Notes: generated by a model from the letters alone, not told the origin. A stretch of DNA of 64,000 bases from CAVQWT01 sp963810815 (GCA_963810815.1 CAWEPB010000008.1:371879-435878); one strand, 5' to 3'; counted from the first letter of the stretch, positions 34,178-43,829 are shown. A program made the numbers and translations.

Positions 34178-36496
34178 TCACTTCGGGGGCTGGAACCCCG
34201 GCTCGCCCATCTGCCACAGGAAGAACGACCAGACGTCGGCCTCCTGCGCGGTCCACTGCGCCTTGGTCGAGCCCATGCCGTGACCGGCGTCGAAGTCGAC
34301 GCGCAGCAGCACCGGCTTGCCGCTGCCGGTGGCGGCCTGCAGCCGGGCGGCGAACTTGCCGGGCAGCCAGGCGTCGACGCGCGGGTCGTTGGCGCCGGTG
34401 GTCACGATCACCGCCGGGTAGTTCGCGCCGTCCTTCACGCGGTGGTACGGACTGATCGCGTACATGACCTTGAAGTGCTCGGGGTTGGCGACGGTGCCGA
34501 ACTCGGCGACGTTGGGCGCGCCATTGGGCGTCAGCTCCATGCGCAGCATGTCGGAGACGCCGACGGCGCTTTCCGCGGCGGCGAAGAGCTCGGGCCGCTG
34601 GTTGATCGCGCCGCCGATGGTGATGCCGCCGGCGCTGCCGCCGGTGCCGGCGAGCCGCGCCGGCGCGGTCCAGCCCTGCGCGATCAGGTACTCGGCGCAG
34701 GCGATGAAATCGGAGATCGTGTTCTGCTTGGTGCCGGTCAGCACGCGACCCCCGTTGTGCCAGTCGGCACCGAACTCGCCGCCGCCGCGCACGTGGCAGA
34801 TCGCGTAGACGCCGTCCTTCTCCAGCCAGCCCATCCGCACGGTGCCGAAGCGCGGCTCCAGCGAGATGCCGTAGGCGCCGTAGCCGGTGACGATGGTCGG
34901 GTGCGAGCCGTCGCGCTTCGCTCCTCTGCGCGACAGGATCGACAGCGGCACCTCGACGCCGTCGTGGCTTTTCACCATCACGCGCTCCGCCTCGATGCCC
35001 GACATGTCGATGGCGATGGGCGCCTGCAGGCCGGTGTCGGTGACCTTGCCTTTGGCGTCGATCCGGTAGATCACCGGCGACTGGGTCCAGCCCTCCAGCC
35101 GCAGCATCAGGCCGTCGCGCGCGGGCGTCACCATCATGTCGCGCACGGTGCCCTCGAACGGCAGCGCGACGCTGGTGACGCGCCCTCCCGCCAGCGGCAC
35201 GCGCCAGACGCGGCTGATGCCGCCGTCGATGGCGCGCACGTACGCGGCGTCCTTCGCCGCGGCGACGTCGCGCAGCACCGCGCGGCCCTGCGGCATCACC
35301 ACGGTCGCGGCGGCCGCCGGGCGCTTCAGGTCCCAGCGCAGCAGCTTGCTGCGCGACGCGTCCTTGTGCGACAGCGCGAACACGGCGTCGCCGGCGAGCG
35401 CCACGCGGGACACCGCGTCGTCCGGGCCGATCAGCCGGCGCCACGGCGTGTCGGGGCCCTTCACGTCGGCCAGCGGCGCCACGTAAACCGAGACCTCCCG
35501 CGCGTCGCCGTGCAGCACCAGCGCCAGCGCCCACCTGGACCCGGCCGCGGTCTGCACGTACGGCAGGTCGGGCACGTCGAAGCGACGGGCCGGGTTCACC
35601 TCCCAGCCGATGACGGCCGGGTCGCGCGCCGGCTCGCGGCCCAGCTCGTGCAGGTACACCGCGCTCTTGTTGTAGAGCTCGCCCTTGCCGTCCGCGCCGG
35701 GGGCGGGCAGCCGGTTGTAGAAGAAGCTCCGGTTGTCCGGCCGCCAGTGGATGTCGCCGTTGAGCCCCGCGCGGTCGATGGTGACGGGAAGGAAGCGACC
35801 GGCCGCGATGTCGTAGACGTGCAGCACGCTCGCTTCCGATCCGCCGGCCGAGATGCCGACCGCAACCAGCTTGCCGTCGGGCGACGGCGAATGGAAGTCG
35901 ATCGCGTGGTGGCCCTGGTCGGGGGCACCGATCCCGGGCAGGGCATCCGGATCGAGCAGCAGCTGCTCGGCGCCGGCGTCGCCTTCACGCATGAACAGTC
36001 GCCGGTTGCTGCGGCCCGGCTCGCTCTTGAGGTAGAACAGCCTTCCGCCGCCCTGTTCGACGCTGCCCATGAATTCGCCGGCGTCCGCCAGTTCCAGCAG
36101 GCGCTTGCGCATCGCGTCGCGGCCGGGGATGCGCGCCAGCACCGCGTCGGCGTGCGCGGCCTGCGCCTTCACCCACGCCTGCCACTCCGGCGACTTCGAG
36201 TCCTCCATCCAGCGGTACGGATCGGAGACGGCGACGCCGTGGTAGGTGTCGGTGACGGTGTGCACCGGCGTCGGCGGCGCCGTGAGATCGGCGGCAAGGG
36301 CCCGCGCCACCGGCAGCGCGGCGAGCGCCAGCGCCAGCGCCCCGCCGGCAAGGGAACCGGCGGCGGCACGGGCGAATGCGGCCGCGCCGGAGCCTGCGGA
36401 AGGGCGCGCGCACGCTCCCGCGACCGGGCGGGCGCGGGCGCGCGCCGCTGCGGTCGCGACGGCCGGTCGTGCGGTGGGCAAAGGTGACGTGGTCAT
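34178..36496 (-). CDS. prolyl oligopeptidase-family serine peptidase (S9A)
   Basis: A 772-residue exported peptidase. After an Ala/Arg-rich leader with a hydrophobic segment (GALALALAALPVARALA) comes the S9A N terminus HTVTDTYHGVAVSDPYRWMEDSKSPE, a beta-propeller, and the alpha/beta-hydrolase domain. The nucleophile is Ser621 in AGTGGSAGGITIG, and the Asp and His are in TTGANDPRVDAW and VDFDAGHGMGS. It would cut short peptides after Pro. The ATG at 36496 gives a 75-residue leader, which is long, and no good alternative start was seen. It is divergent from the propeller protein. Confidence 0.9.
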   Translation of the reverse strand: MTTSPLPTARPAVATAAARARARPVAGACARPSAGSGAAAFARAAAGSLAGGALALALAALPVARALAADLTAPPTPVHTVTDTYHGVAVSDPYRWMEDSKSPEWQAWVKAQAAHADAVLARIPGRDAMRKRLLELADAGEFMGSVEQGGGRLFYLKSEPGRSNRRLFMREGDAGAEQLLLDPDALPGIGAPDQGHHAIDFHSPSPDGKLVAVGISAGGSEASVLHVYDIAAGRFLPVTIDRAGLNGDIHWRPDNRSFFYNRLPAPGADGKGELYNKSAVYLHELGREPARDPAVIGWEVNPARRFDVPDLPYVQTAAGSRWALALVLHGDAREVSVYVAPLADVKGPDTPWRRLIGPDDAVSRVALAGDAVFALSHKDASRSKLLRWDLKRPAAAATVVMPQGRAVLRDVAAAKDAAYVRAIDGGISRVWRVPLAGGRVTSVALPFEGTVRDMMVTPARDGLMLRLEGWTQSPVIYRIDAKGKVTDTGLQAPIAIDMSGIEAERVMVKSHDGVEVPLSILSRRGAKRDGSHPTIVTGYGAYGISLEPRFGTVRMGWLEKDGVYAICHVRGGGEFGADWHNGGRVLTGTKQNTISDFIACAEYLIAQGWTAPARLAGTGGSAGGITIGGAINQRPELFAAAESAVGVSDMLRMELTPNGAPNVAEFGTVANPEHFKVMYAISPYHRVKDGANYPAVIVTTGANDPRVDAWLPGKFAARLQAATGSGKPVLLRVDFDAGHGMGSTKAQWTAQEADVWSFFLWQMGEPGFQPPK

Positions 36497-36732
36497 CGAG
36501 GTTCCGTTGGGTGGCGTCCGGCGTGGACAGAAGGCGGACACCCGCGTCGCCGGCGAAAGGCGCATGGTAAGCCGCCGCCACCACCTGGGCCAGCGCGCGG
36601 CCGGCTGCTCCCGCCGCCTGCGCAAGCCTGAGCCGCGATATCCTTCCCGGCTGACCGGGCCGCCCGCGCTCCGTCGCGGATGCGGCGCCCGGCGCAGGGG
36701 TGTCCGTCCCCGCTGGCTCCGGAGCGATCGCC

Positions 36733-38679
36733 ATGTCCTCGTCATTGTCCCGCTGCATTGCAGTGCTCGTCCTTCCTGCCGTGGCGCTCGGCGCCGCGCT
36801 GCCCGTCGCCGCCAGCGGCTGGACGGCGGTGGGCCCGTCGGGCGGTGCGGTCCGCGCGCTGGCCCAGGACCCGGCGAGCGGCGCGCTGTACGCCGGGACC
36901 TACGCCGGTGGCATCTTCAAGTCGGGTGACGCGGGCGCGTCGTGGACCGCGGTCGCGCCGGAGATCCGCGGCCAGACGGTCAACGCCCTCGCCGTGGATC
37001 CGTCGGCGCCGCGGACCGTATTCGCCGGAACCTTCAGCAGCGGCGTCTGGCGCAGCACCGACGGCGGCGCATCGTGGAAGCGCGTGCTGTTCGGCGGCAA
37101 GGACCTGCCCGACCGTCACGCGCCGGTCAACGCCCTCGCGATCGACCCGACGAATCCCAGGGTCGTGTACGCCGCGACCGACGCCGGATTCAACGCCGGG
37201 GTCTGGCGCAGCGCCGACGGCGGCGGCACCTGGACCCTGAGCACCACGGGCCTTCCGAGCAATTTCCGGCTGAACGCGCTGGCGCTGGACCCGAAGACGC
37301 CGGCGACCCTCTACGTCGGCACCAACGGCGACGGCGTCTACAAGAGCGTCGACGGCGGACGCACCTGGGCCGCGACCGGCGCCGCCGTGGGCAAGGAGAT
37401 CGTGCTGTCGCTGGCGGTGGATCCCGCAGCGCCGGAGACGGTCTACGCCGGCGCGGTCAGCGCGGGCGTGTTCAAGTCCACCGACGGCGGCGCCAGCTGG
37501 ACGCCGCCGGCCGCGGGACCGATCCGGAATGCGCGCGTCTTCGCGCTGGCAGTCGACCCGTCCAGTCCCGCCGTCGTCTGGGCGGGAATTCCGAACGGCC
37601 TGATGCGCAGCGCCGACGGCGGCCGAACCTGGACCGACACCATGCCGGGGCTCAGCTACGCGAGCGTGCGGGCGCTGCTGCTCGATCGCGCCCAGCCCTC
37701 GGTGGTGGTCGCAGGCACCACCCGCGACGGCGTGCTGCGCTCGGCCGACGGCGGCCGGACCTGGGCCGGACCGGGCGCCGGGTTCTGGGCGCTCGAGGTC
37801 AGCGGCGTCGCGACCGATCCGTCCGCGCCGCAGACGATCTGGCTGTCGACCGGCACCGGCGTCTGGCGCACCGGCGATGGCGGCGCGAGCTGGGCGCTGA
37901 AGAGCGAGGCGATGACCAACCGCAGCGCCAACTGCATCGCCCTCGAACCCGGCTCGCGCACGCTCTGGGCCTGCACCGGCGACGGCGTGTTCCGCAGCGC
38001 CGACGGCGGCGACCGATGGGTCAAGCACCAGTCCGGGCTCCCGAGCGGCACGCGGATCATCGGGCTCGCCGTCGATCCGGCGAACCCGAAGTCGCTCTAC
38101 GCGCGCGACGCGCACTGGGTCTACCGCAGCGCCGACGGCGGCGCCAGCTGGAAGAAGTCCGACGCCGATCTCGAGAGCAGCGGCAGCATCAACGGGCTGT
38201 TCGCGCTGGCCGCGGTGCCGGGTGCGCCGGCCGCGGTGTTCGCGAGCGTCCATCGCCAGCTCTGGAAGAGCGCCGACGGCGCCACGACCTTCGCGAAGAG
38301 CGGCGCGGGCCTGCCGCTGGCGCGCGTGCAGACCGTCGCGTCGGATGCAGACGGCAGGACGCTGTGGGCCGGCACCGAGGGCGAGGGCGTCTGGCGCAGC
38401 GTCGACGGCGGCGCCACGTGGACCGAGAGCCGCACCGGCATGGGCGCGGTCAACGTGCAGATGCTGCTGACCGATCCCGCCGCGCCGGGCACGGTGTACG
38501 CGGCCGCCTGGGGCAAGGGCGTGTACCGCAGCACCGATGGCGGCCGCAGCTGGGCCCCGGTCGGCGGCCCGCCGCCGCATCCCGACGTCATGACGCTGGC
38601 CCTCGATGGCGCGGCGCCCGGGCGCCTGCTGGTCGGCACCGGCGGCGGCAGCGTCTGGCGGCTGGATACCCGGCCTTGA
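36733..38679 (+). CDS. secreted BNR/YCF48-type beta-propeller repeat protein
   Basis: A 648-residue exported protein. The ATG at 36733 opens a signal peptide ending LPVAASG. The rest is about a dozen repeats of 40-60 residues carrying the BNR/VPS10-like core (for example GIFKSGDAGASW, GVWRSTDGGASW, GVYKSVDGGRTW, GVLRSADGGRTW), each followed by an NALAVDPxxPxTVYAGT segment. This predicts two or more stacked beta-propellers. Such proteins bind glycans or other surfaces, and no sialidase catalytic set was identified. It stands alone between the S9 peptidase and a small hypothetical gene. Confidence 0.85.
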   Translation: MSSSLSRCIAVLVLPAVALGAALPVAASGWTAVGPSGGAVRALAQDPASGALYAGTYAGGIFKSGDAGASWTAVAPEIRGQTVNALAVDPSAPRTVFAGTFSSGVWRSTDGGASWKRVLFGGKDLPDRHAPVNALAIDPTNPRVVYAATDAGFNAGVWRSADGGGTWTLSTTGLPSNFRLNALALDPKTPATLYVGTNGDGVYKSVDGGRTWAATGAAVGKEIVLSLAVDPAAPETVYAGAVSAGVFKSTDGGASWTPPAAGPIRNARVFALAVDPSSPAVVWAGIPNGLMRSADGGRTWTDTMPGLSYASVRALLLDRAQPSVVVAGTTRDGVLRSADGGRTWAGPGAGFWALEVSGVATDPSAPQTIWLSTGTGVWRTGDGGASWALKSEAMTNRSANCIALEPGSRTLWACTGDGVFRSADGGDRWVKHQSGLPSGTRIIGLAVDPANPKSLYARDAHWVYRSADGGASWKKSDADLESSGSINGLFALAAVPGAPAAVFASVHRQLWKSADGATTFAKSGAGLPLARVQTVASDADGRTLWAGTEGEGVWRSVDGGATWTESRTGMGAVNVQMLLTDPAAPGTVYAAAWGKGVYRSTDGGRSWAPVGGPPPHPDVMTLALDGAAPGRLLVGTGGGSVWRLDTRP

Positions 38680-38757
38680 ATTCGGGCTATCACGTTTGGC
38701 CGCGCGGGTTCATAATTCTCTTGCCGTCGTCGGCGGCAGACGCATGAAAGGATCCCG

Positions 38758-39072
38758 TTGACCTCGTCTTCGGAAGCCGGAAACCGGCGCACGCCGCAAC
38801 CGCTGAACCAGCAGTTGCCCACCACGGCCCGATGGGCGGCAAGCCTGCCCGACGAAGTCCAGCCGCTGGCCCTGCTGCAGTCGTTGCCGCGAATCGCCAA
38901 TACGCTCGCCCGCCTGTGGCCGGACGACGCCGCGCTGAAGGATTACCTGGACGAACTCCTGGTCGACCGGCGCGGCGGCCGCCGCGGCTTCCCGCCCGAG
39001 ATCCACAACGAGCTGCTGGTCCTCCGCGAGTACCGCGAGGGTCGCTTCCCCGGGGCCTCGCCTTCCCTGTAG
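38758..39072 (+). CDS. conserved hypothetical protein
   Basis: A 104-residue soluble protein starting with TTG: MTSSSEAGNRRTPQPLNQQLPTTARWAASLPDEVQPLALLQSLPRIANTLARLWPDDAALKDYLDELL, ending GFPPEIHNELLVLREYREG. The helical core resembles small conserved hypothetical proteins of Burkholderiales. No motif assigns a function. It lies alone, 78 bases after the propeller gene and convergent with the Gfo/Idh gene. Confidence 0.6.
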   Translation: MTSSSEAGNRRTPQPLNQQLPTTARWAASLPDEVQPLALLQSLPRIANTLARLWPDDAALKDYLDELLVDRRGGRRGFPPEIHNELLVLREYREGRFPGASPSL

Positions 39073-39120
39073 CACCCGGATAGCGGCCGCTCGCCGCGCG
39101 CCCTCTGCCCTCAGGTCCCG

Positions 39121-40179
39121 TCAGGTGCCCACCGGGACCGACGGGTGCGCCGGCGACCGATCGCTTTCGAGACCGACCCAGCCGCCGTCGCGCGCCGAGG
39201 CGAACAGCGCCTCGATGGTGCGGATCGTGGCGAGCGCGTCCTCGATCGGCCACCTCCGTGCCGGTTCGCCCCTGACCACCCGCGAGAACCGCTCGATCTG
39301 CAGTGCGAACTGGTTCGCCGGCTCGAACGACAGGGTCGAGGTTTCGAAACTGCCCGCGCTGCTGCTGTCGCCCACGAAGACGTGGCACTCGCGCGGATGC
39401 GCGTGCGCATAGGGAAAATCGCAGCGCAGCCAGCCGGTGGAGCCGAGCAGGGAGAATTGCTGGTGCGTGCTGCTCGCCGGGCCCGACTGGGTCGCCACGG
39501 TGAACGACGCGTGCGCATCGCCGTAGTCGAGCAGTGCGGTGGTGAGTCGGTCGATGCCGAACGTCGGGTCGCGTTCGAGCGCCGCGACCACCCGGCGCGG
39601 CGGGCGCCCGAACGCGAGGTTGCAGGCGCTGATGATGTACGAGCCGAGGTCGTACAAGCCGCCGCCGCCCAGCGTCGGGTTGTTGCGGATGTCGTTCGGG
39701 TCGAGGAAATGGCGCGCCATCGTGCCCTGCGCGGCGCGGACTGCGCCGATCGTCCCCTCGCCCAGCAGGCGCTCGATCGCGAGCCATTGCGGGTGATTGC
39801 GGAAGACGAATGCTTCCTCGATGTGGCGACCGGTGCGCTCGCGCGCGTCGATCAGCGCGACCACCTCGCGCGCCGAGAGGCACAGCGGCTTTTCGCAGAG
39901 CACGTGTTTGCCGGCTTCCAGCGCGCGCAGGCACCACTCGAAGTGGAGGTTGTTCGGCAGCGGGATGTAGACGGCGTCGATTTCCGGATCGTCGAGCAGC
40001 GCCTGGTAGGACCCCCACGCACGGGCAATGCCATGCGCGTCGGCGTAGCGGCGCGCCTTGTCGGCGTCCCGCGACGCGATGGCCGCCAGCGCCGCCCCCT
40101 CGACCCAGTCGAAGGCGGGGATGGTCCGGGTGGTGGCGATCGCCGCGAGTCCGAGCACCCCCCAGCGCACTTTCTGCAT
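39121..40179 (-). CDS. Gfo/Idh/MocA-family oxidoreductase
   Basis: A 352-residue NAD(P)-dependent sugar or cyclitol dehydrogenase. The N-terminal Rossmann motif is VRWGVLGLAAIATTRTIPAF, the signature AGKHVLCEKPLCLSA carries the catalytic EKP lysine, and the C-terminal domain has GGGGLYDLGSYIISACNLAFGRPP. The middle Gly of the usual GxGxxG is Ala here (GVLGLAAIA), which is tolerated in the family. The ATG at 40179 begins MQKVRWGVLG. The gene is divergent from the DGPF/VOC pair. Its substrate is unknown. Confidence 0.9.
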   Translation of the reverse strand: MQKVRWGVLGLAAIATTRTIPAFDWVEGAALAAIASRDADKARRYADAHGIARAWGSYQALLDDPEIDAVYIPLPNNLHFEWCLRALEAGKHVLCEKPLCLSAREVVALIDARERTGRHIEEAFVFRNHPQWLAIERLLGEGTIGAVRAAQGTMARHFLDPNDIRNNPTLGGGGLYDLGSYIISACNLAFGRPPRRVVAALERDPTFGIDRLTTALLDYGDAHASFTVATQSGPASSTHQQFSLLGSTGWLRCDFPYAHAHPRECHVFVGDSSSAGSFETSTLSFEPANQFALQIERFSRVVRGEPARRWPIEDALATIRTIEALFASARDGGWVGLESDRSPAHPSVPVGT

Positions 40180-40294
40180 GGTCGACTTTCCTTCGCCGTG
40201 GATGGCCGCTGACCGGCCGTCGCGCCCGGCCGGAACAATGCCGATGGTAAGCCGCCCCTCGGCCGGGGACCAGCGGGCGAACCGCGGGAAACCG

Positions 40295-40323
40295 TTGACC
40301 CGCCCGTTCGAACGCCCAATACT
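40295..40323 (+). promoter_or_regulatory. promoter of the DGPF/VOC/sigma-factor module
   Basis: TTGACC (40295-40300) and AATACT (40318-40323) are 17 bases apart, 61 bases before the DGPF gene. The match is sigma-70-like rather than the ECF42 type. Confidence 0.5.
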
Positions 40324-40383
40324 TTGCCCCCTGCGACCGGAGAGTTCGCACCGTCCCCACCCACCCATCCGGAGGAGCGAGAG

Positions 40384-40824
40384 ATGCGCGTCATGGTGAT
40401 CGTCAAGGCGACGAAGGATTCGGAGGCCGGGGTCATGCCCAGCGAGGCGTTGCTGACGGCGATGGGCAAGTACAACGAGGAACTGGTCAAGGCGGGCATG
40501 ATGCTCGCCGGCGAAGGACTGCACCCGAGCGCCAGAGGCCGGAGGGTCGCGTTCTCGGGCAGCCGGCGGACGGTGACCGACGGCCCGTTCACCGAAACCA
40601 GGGAGTTGATCGCGGGCTTCTGGCTGTGGCAGGTGAAGTCGATCGAGGAGGCGGTCGAATGGGTCAAGCGCTGCCCCAACCCGATGCCCGGCGACTCCGA
40701 GATCGAGATCCGTCCGGTGTTCGAGATGGACGACTTCGGCGCCGAGTTCACGCCCGAGCTGCGCGAGCAGGAAATCCGCCAGCGCGAGCAGGCCGAGCGG
40801 CTGGCCGCCGCGACCCGACCCTGA
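40384..40824 (+). CDS. YCII-related DGPF-domain protein
   Basis: A 146-residue protein with the YCII/DGPF ferredoxin-like fold: MRVMVIVKATKDSEAG, NEELVKAGMMLAGEGLHPS, and the eponymous VTDGPFTETRELIAGFWLWQVKS. DGPF proteins are the conserved genomic partners of ECF42 sigma factors and are their usual targets. A VOC protein and the sigma-factor gene follow on the same strand, which is the classic arrangement. The biochemical function is not established. Confidence 0.9.
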   Translation: MRVMVIVKATKDSEAGVMPSEALLTAMGKYNEELVKAGMMLAGEGLHPSARGRRVAFSGSRRTVTDGPFTETRELIAGFWLWQVKSIEEAVEWVKRCPNPMPGDSEIEIRPVFEMDDFGAEFTPELREQEIRQREQAERLAAATRP

Positions 40825-40841
40825 CCGAAAGGAGCCCCGCC

Positions 40842-41255
40842 ATGCAGATCCTTCCCTACCTGTTCTTCGATGGCCGCTGCGAAGAAGCGGTCAAGTTCTA
40901 CCAGCAGGCGCTCGGCGCCGAAGTGCAGATGCTGATGCGCTACAAGGACAGCCCCGATCCGCCGCCGCCCGGCATGGTGCCGCCTGGTTCGGAGCACAAG
41001 GTCATGCACGTTTCGATGCGCATCGGCGAGACGGTCGTGATGGCCTCCGACGACACCTGCTCGAAGGACCTGTCGTTCCGCGGCTTCTCGCTGTCGATCA
41101 CCGTGCCCACGGCCGCCGACGCCGACCGCGTGTTCGCCGCGCTGGCCGACGGCGGCAAGGTGCAGATGCCGCTGGGCAAGACGTTCTGGTCGCCGCGCTT
41201 CGGCATGCTGACCGACCGCTTCGGCGTGGGCTGGATGGTCAGCGTGCCATCGTGA
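40842..41255 (+). CDS. VOC-family (PhnB-like) protein
   Basis: A 137-residue vicinal-oxygen-chelate fold protein beginning MQILPYLFFDGRCEEAVKFYQQALGAEVQMLMRYKDSP and ending WSPRFGMLTDRFGVGWMVSVP, which is the PhnB/glyoxalase-like pattern. AAGGAG lies before the ATG, 17 bases after the DGPF gene. PhnB-like VOC proteins often accompany DGPF and ECF42 genes. The ligand is unknown. Confidence 0.9.
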   Translation: MQILPYLFFDGRCEEAVKFYQQALGAEVQMLMRYKDSPDPPPPGMVPPGSEHKVMHVSMRIGETVVMASDDTCSKDLSFRGFSLSITVPTAADADRVFAALADGGKVQMPLGKTFWSPRFGMLTDRFGVGWMVSVPS

Positions 41256-41291
41256 CCCGCGGCCAGGGCGCCGCCGGACGAGCCGGCAGGA

Positions 41292-41384
41292 TTACGGCTT
41301 GATCTGGTTGCCGATGACGCCGCCGACGACCGCGCCGCCGACCGTTCCGACCGCGCTGCCGCCGGTCAGGCCGCGCTCGCGCGG
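41292..41384 (-). pseudogene. C-terminal remnant of a glycine-zipper protein
   Basis: On the minus strand 41384-41292 encodes about 30 residues, RERGLTGGSAVGTVGG followed by AVVGGVIGNQIKP and TAA. This is the typical tail of an OsmB/YMGG-type glycine-zipper 2TM lipoprotein. The coding signal stops at about 41376-41385, where plus-strand sigma-factor sequence begins. The N-terminal part of the gene is absent from the window. Confidence 0.6.
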
Positions 41385-42647
41385 ACCCTGCGCGACGTCG
41401 GCCTCGCCGAGGAGCTGGCGCAGGACGCGCTCGTCGCCGCGCTCCGGCAGTGGCCGAAGGACGGCGTGCCCGACAACCCCGCGGCCTGGCTAACCGCGGC
41501 CGCCAAGCACCGGGCGATCGACCTGATCCGCCGAAAGGCGCTGCACGAGCGCCGGCAGGACGCGATCGCCTGGGAGCTCGAGGCGCAGCTCCAGGACGTC
41601 GCGCCGAACCTGGAAGCGGCGGTCGAGGCGGCGCTCGACGACCCGATCGGCGACGACCTGCTGCGGCTGATGTTCGTCGCCTGCCACCCGGTGCTGGCGA
41701 CCGAGGCGCGCGTGGCGCTGACGCTGCGGCTGCTCGGCGGCCTGACGACCCACGAGATCGCGCGTGCCTTCCTGGTGCCGGAGCCGACGATCGCGCAGCG
41801 CATCGTCCGCGCCAAGCGCACGCTGTCCGAGGCCCGGGTGCCGTTCGAGGTGCCGCGGTCCGACGAGCTCGCCAGGCGGCTGGCGTCGGTGCTCGAGGTG
41901 ATCTACCTCATCTTCAACGAGGGGTACTCGGCGACGGCCGGGGACGACTGGACGCGGCCCGCGCTGTGCGAGGAGGCGCTGCGTCTCGGGCGCATCCTCG
42001 CGGAACTCGCGCCCGACGGTTCGGAGGTGCACGGGCTCGTCGCGCTGATGGAGATCCAGGCGTCGCGAATGCGCGCCCGGGTCGGCCCTTCCGGCGAGCC
42101 GATCCTGCTGCTCGACCAGGATCGCGCGCGCTGGGACGCGCTGCTGATTCGCCGCGGACTCGCCGCGCTCGATCGCGCGACTTCGCTGGGCACCGCGCGG
42201 GGCGGGCTCGGGCCGTACGCGCTGCAGGCGGCGATCGCCGCGTGCCACGCGCGGGCGCACACCGCCGGCGACACCGACTGGGCGCGCATCGCCGCGCTGT
42301 ACGACGCGCTGGCGCAGCTTGCGCCGTCGGCGGTGGTCGAGCTCAACCGCGCCGTGGCGCTGGGCATGGCCTTCGGTCCGGCCGCCGGCCTCGCGGTCGT
42401 CGACGAACTGGTCGGGGCGCCGGAACTCGGCGATTACCACCTGCTGCCCAGCGTGCGCGGTGACCTGCTGCGCCGCATGGGCCGCCTCGACGAAGCCCGC
42501 GCGGAGTTCCTGCGCGCGGCGGCGCTGGCGCGCAACCGGCGCGAGCGCGAACTGCTGCTCCAACGCGCGGCCGCGTGCGCCGACTCGCCGCCTCAGCTCG
42601 CCGGCTCCAGCCGCAGCAGCGCGCCTTCGGACTCGGACAGCACGTAG
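41376..42647 (+). pseudogene. ECF42-type sigma factor with C-terminal TPR-like domain, missing its N terminus
   Basis: Region 2 begins abruptly at LARTLRDVGLAEELAQDALVAALRQWP. It continues VPDNPAAWLTAAAKHRAIDLIRR, a region 4 helix-turn-helix (LGGLTTHEIARAFLVPEPTIAQRIVRAKRTL), and the long TPR-like extension of about 200 residues (IFNEGYSATAGDDW, VELNRAVALGMAFG) diagnostic of ECF42. The first 15-25 residues expected in this family, including the start codon, are absent, and the DNA there encodes a different gene on the other strand. Translation could only begin inside region 2 at the GTG at 41466, which would give a defective protein. The 3' end overlaps the convergent dehydrogenase gene by 55 bases. 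Confidence 0.75.
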
Positions 42648-43771
42648 AGGTTGCCATCGGGTCCGGCGCGCACGTCGCGCGTGCGGCCGGTGCCCTTGAT
42701 GCGCTCCTCGCCCACGACGCGCTCCCCGTCGAGCGTCAGCCGCACCAGCATCTGGCCCGCGAGCGCACCGACGAACAGGCTGCCCTTCCACTTCGGGAAC
42801 CGGTCGCCGGTGTAGAACACCATGCCGGACGGCGCGATCGACAGCGGCAGCCACTTCCACAGCGGCTGCTCCATGCCGGGCTTGGCGGTGCCCTCGCCGA
42901 TGGTCGTGCCGGTACCGTAGTTGACGCCCCAGGTGATCACCGGCCAGCCGTAGTTGCGCCCGCTGCGGACGACGTTGACCTCGTCGCCGCCCTGCGGTCC
43001 GTGCTCGTGCGCCCACAACTCGCCGGTGACCGGGTGCAGCGCCGCGCCCTGCACGTTGCGGTGGCCGAGGCTGAAGATCTCCGGTTGCGTCTCGGCGGCC
43101 TTCACGAACGGGTTGTCGGCGGGAATCCTGCCGGCGTCGGTGACGCGCAGGATCTTGCCCAGGTGGTTCGACGGGTTCTGTGCCTCGGACATCCGCCCGC
43201 GATCGCCCAGCGTGATGAACAGGTTGCCGTCGCGTCCCCACACCAGCCGCGACCCGAAGTGGTTGCCCGAGCCGCCCTTGGGCCGCTGCTGGAAGATGAC
43301 CTCGACGTTCTCCAGCCGATAGCCGCTCGCGGCGTCGCCGACCAGCCGGCCGCGGGCGACCTCGGTGCCGACGTTGCTCATGCTGCCGTCGGCAAAGCTC
43401 CAGTAGACGAGGCCGTTGCGCGCGAACTGCGGGTGCGCGGTCACGTCGAGCAGCCCGCCCTGGCCGTGCACGCGCACCTCCGGCAGCCCCGCCACCGGCT
43501 TGGGCAGCAGCCTGCCGCCCTCGACCATGCGCAGGCGTCCGTCCTTCTCGGTGACCAGGATGCGGTCGCCGTCGAGGAACGCCATGCCCCAGGGAATCTC
43601 CAGCCCCGTCGCCACCGGGACCACGCGCACGCGGTAGTCCTGCGTGGTCAGGATCCGGTCGGCGGCGGCGGCGCGCGGCAGCGCGACCATCGCCGCGACG
43701 ACGGCCGCGGTCGCGACCAGGGCAAGAGGGAGGGCGCGCGAGCGGCGCCGTGGCGCGACGGCACGATTCAT
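42593..43771 (-). CDS. PQQ-dependent sugar dehydrogenase-family protein (YliI-like)
   Basis: A 392-residue exported six-bladed propeller of the glucose/sorbosone dehydrogenase family. The signal peptide ends PRAAAADR. Conserved blocks are VATGLEIPWGMAFLDGDRILVTEKDGRLRMV, GQGGLLDVTAHPQF, SLGHRNVQGAALHPVTGELWAHEHGPQGGDEVN, which holds the catalytic His and PQQ ligands, and NYGWPVITWGVNY. Members oxidise aldose sugars in the periplasm with soluble PQQ. No PQQ biosynthesis genes are in the window. It is convergent with the truncated sigma-factor gene. Confidence 0.92.
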   Translation of the reverse strand: MNRAVAPRRRSRALPLALVATAAVVAAMVALPRAAAADRILTTQDYRVRVVPVATGLEIPWGMAFLDGDRILVTEKDGRLRMVEGGRLLPKPVAGLPEVRVHGQGGLLDVTAHPQFARNGLVYWSFADGSMSNVGTEVARGRLVGDAASGYRLENVEVIFQQRPKGGSGNHFGSRLVWGRDGNLFITLGDRGRMSEAQNPSNHLGKILRVTDAGRIPADNPFVKAAETQPEIFSLGHRNVQGAALHPVTGELWAHEHGPQGGDEVNVVRSGRNYGWPVITWGVNYGTGTTIGEGTAKPGMEQPLWKWLPLSIAPSGMVFYTGDRFPKWKGSLFVGALAGQMLVRLTLDGERVVGEERIKGTGRTRDVRAGPDGNLYVLSESEGALLRLEPAS

Positions 43772-43829
43772 GTTGGAACCCGGGAGGGGGACGGGAACGA
43801 TGTTGGAACGTTCGACGGCACCGAAGGTT

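Noticed and set aside
36564..36732. A leader gene upstream of the propeller protein
   Set aside because: The open frames are Arg/Ala-rich shadows extending from the divergent peptidase gene.
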